Positions 63,304-64,000 of a stretch of DNA of 64,000 nt are shown piece by piece. The stretch lies in assembly GCA_016707895.1 (NCBI GenBank), contig JADJGV010000002.1:434001-498000 (forward strand). Direction: 5' to 3'. Position numbers and translations under genes: made by a program. Source of the DNA: Myxococcales bacterium. GTDB taxonomy: Bacteria; Myxococcota_A; Polyangia; Haliangiales; Haliangiaceae. Below the pieces are notes generated by a model. That model was not told the origin of the DNA. It saw nothing but the letters and a program-made list of their open reading frames with translations, and searched no databases. Each line of letters begins with the position of its first letter. The stretch's first letter is position 1.

Positions 63304-64000
63304 TCAGCGGGGCAGCCGGTTGATGCGGACGGTCCGGCTGCGCGGCTCGATCTCCGACGGCCAGCGCACCGGCGGCAGCGGCGTCGCCGGCCGGGCCAAG
63401 AGGTAGCCCTGCCCGTAGCGGGCGCCGGCGGCGATGACCGACTCCAGCTCGGTCTCGGTCTCGATGCCCTCGGCCACCACCTTCGCGCCGAGGTCGGTGC
63501 ACAGCTGGATCACGCTGGCCACCAGCTTGAACATGCGCGAGCCCAGGCTCAGGCCGGCCACCAGTGCACGCCGCGGCCGCGCACCTCGTTGAGCATGTTC
63601 TGGCACTGCGCGAAGTGCGACAGCGGCACGTCCTCGGTGATCTCCAGGTAGACGTCCTCGCAGTGCTGGAAGATCGGGTCGTCGGGCTGGACCAGCCAGC
63701 CCTCGTTGAGCTCGGCCGGGTTGAGGTTCAGGAACAGCGGCGTGTCGGGGCAGCCGTCGACCGCCAGCTTGCGCAGCTTGCGCCCGAGCTGGCCCGTGAC
63801 GCCGTGCTTGGTGGCCGCGGCGAACAGGCTGATCGGCCCATCGAACTCGGGCGCGGTGGTGCGGGCCAGCGCCTCGTAGGCGAAGGCGCGCCGGGTGCGC
63901 AGGTCGACCACCGGCTGGTAGACGACGAACAGCTCGTCGGAGGTGAGCACGCGGTGGATCGGCTCGCGGTACGGCTCGCGCGGCGGTGGACTCCGGGTCT
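63304..64000 (-). pseudogene. EAL-domain protein, internally deleted and partial at the window edge
   Basis: The frame is open to the window end. LFVVYQPVVDLRTRRAFAYEALAR is the EAL start, with the active Glu in YEALAR; LFLNLNPAELNEG and YLEITEDVPLSHF follow. Near 63550 EVRGRGV jumps out of frame to GSRMFKLVASVIQLC and then VVAEGIETETELES and YGQGYLLARP. The ~30 residues in between, which should hold the DDFGxG catalytic motif, are absent. If real, the enzyme would be inactive as a c-di-GMP phosphodiesterase. It is upstream of the GGDEF gene on the same strand, 37 bases apart. Confidence 0.75.

Overview
The window is very GC-rich bacterial chromosome, most likely from a myxobacterium (Myxococcota) of the Nannocystis/Haliangium/Kofleriaceae type. 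The evidence is an mglB–mglA polarity module whose MglA keeps the key residues of the Myxococcus protein, many lipoproteins with runs of 'IDAP' after the lipobox, DUF4215-type Cys-rich repeats, and an MJ0042-type zinc-ribbon protein with a long Pro-rich linker. No phage, plasmid or CRISPR signature is visible. About 20 genes carry a TAnnnT -10-like hexamer 5–8 bases before the start codon, which suggests common leaderless transcription.

Layout. 0–6 kb (minus strand): the start of a probable acyl-CoA ligase, a zinc-ribbon/TPR membrane protein, and a translationally coupled ECF sigma – anti-sigma – CpxP-like operon. 6–10.4 kb: serS, a lipoprotein, a zinc-ribbon protein, then a tRNA cluster (Ser-UGA, Ser-GCU, Arg-ACG), tadA, tRNA-Ser-GGA and the SRP RNA. 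10.5–23.3 kb: an accessory block with a poly-Gly lipoprotein, a nitronate-monooxygenase-like enzyme, a Phd/ParE-type toxin–antitoxin pair, a two-domain PPK2 polyphosphate:AMP phosphotransferase and a giant secreted SpvB/FG-GAP/Rhs protein split by a frameshift. 23.3–27.1 kb: dnaX–ybaB–lipoprotein–recR. tadA–SRP RNA–dnaX–ybaB–recR is a known bacterial gene order, so the accessory block seems to sit inside it.

27–33.3 kb: two lipoproteins with Cys-containing beta repeats, then mglB–mglA and a coupled third gene for a membrane-anchored coiled-coil/HlyD-like protein. 33.3–40 kb: a small DksA-like zinc protein, lipoproteins, and a peptide-type ABC importer (OppC, OppB, OppA) without ATPases. 40–46.3 kb: a DMT permease, a UbiB-family kinase, three tandem Pro-rich pilin-like proteins and an S9 peptidase. 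46.3–47.2 kb: a REP-associated tyrosine transposase inside nested inverted repeats. 47.2–58 kb: a TtcA-like enzyme, lipoproteins, a secreted GH13 amylase, a sigma-54 activator, a DUF1508 protein and a multidomain cadherin-like/C-type-lectin/lamin-tail lipoprotein.

58–64 kb is the least reliable part. It holds a broken STN-like gene, a 16-base G run, an AraC regulator, a rhomboid gene read in three frames, a beta-propeller lipoprotein, a GAF–PAS–GGDEF gene with a frame break and an EAL gene lacking its central motif. The breaks may be decay or sequence error; the rhomboid pattern looks more like error.
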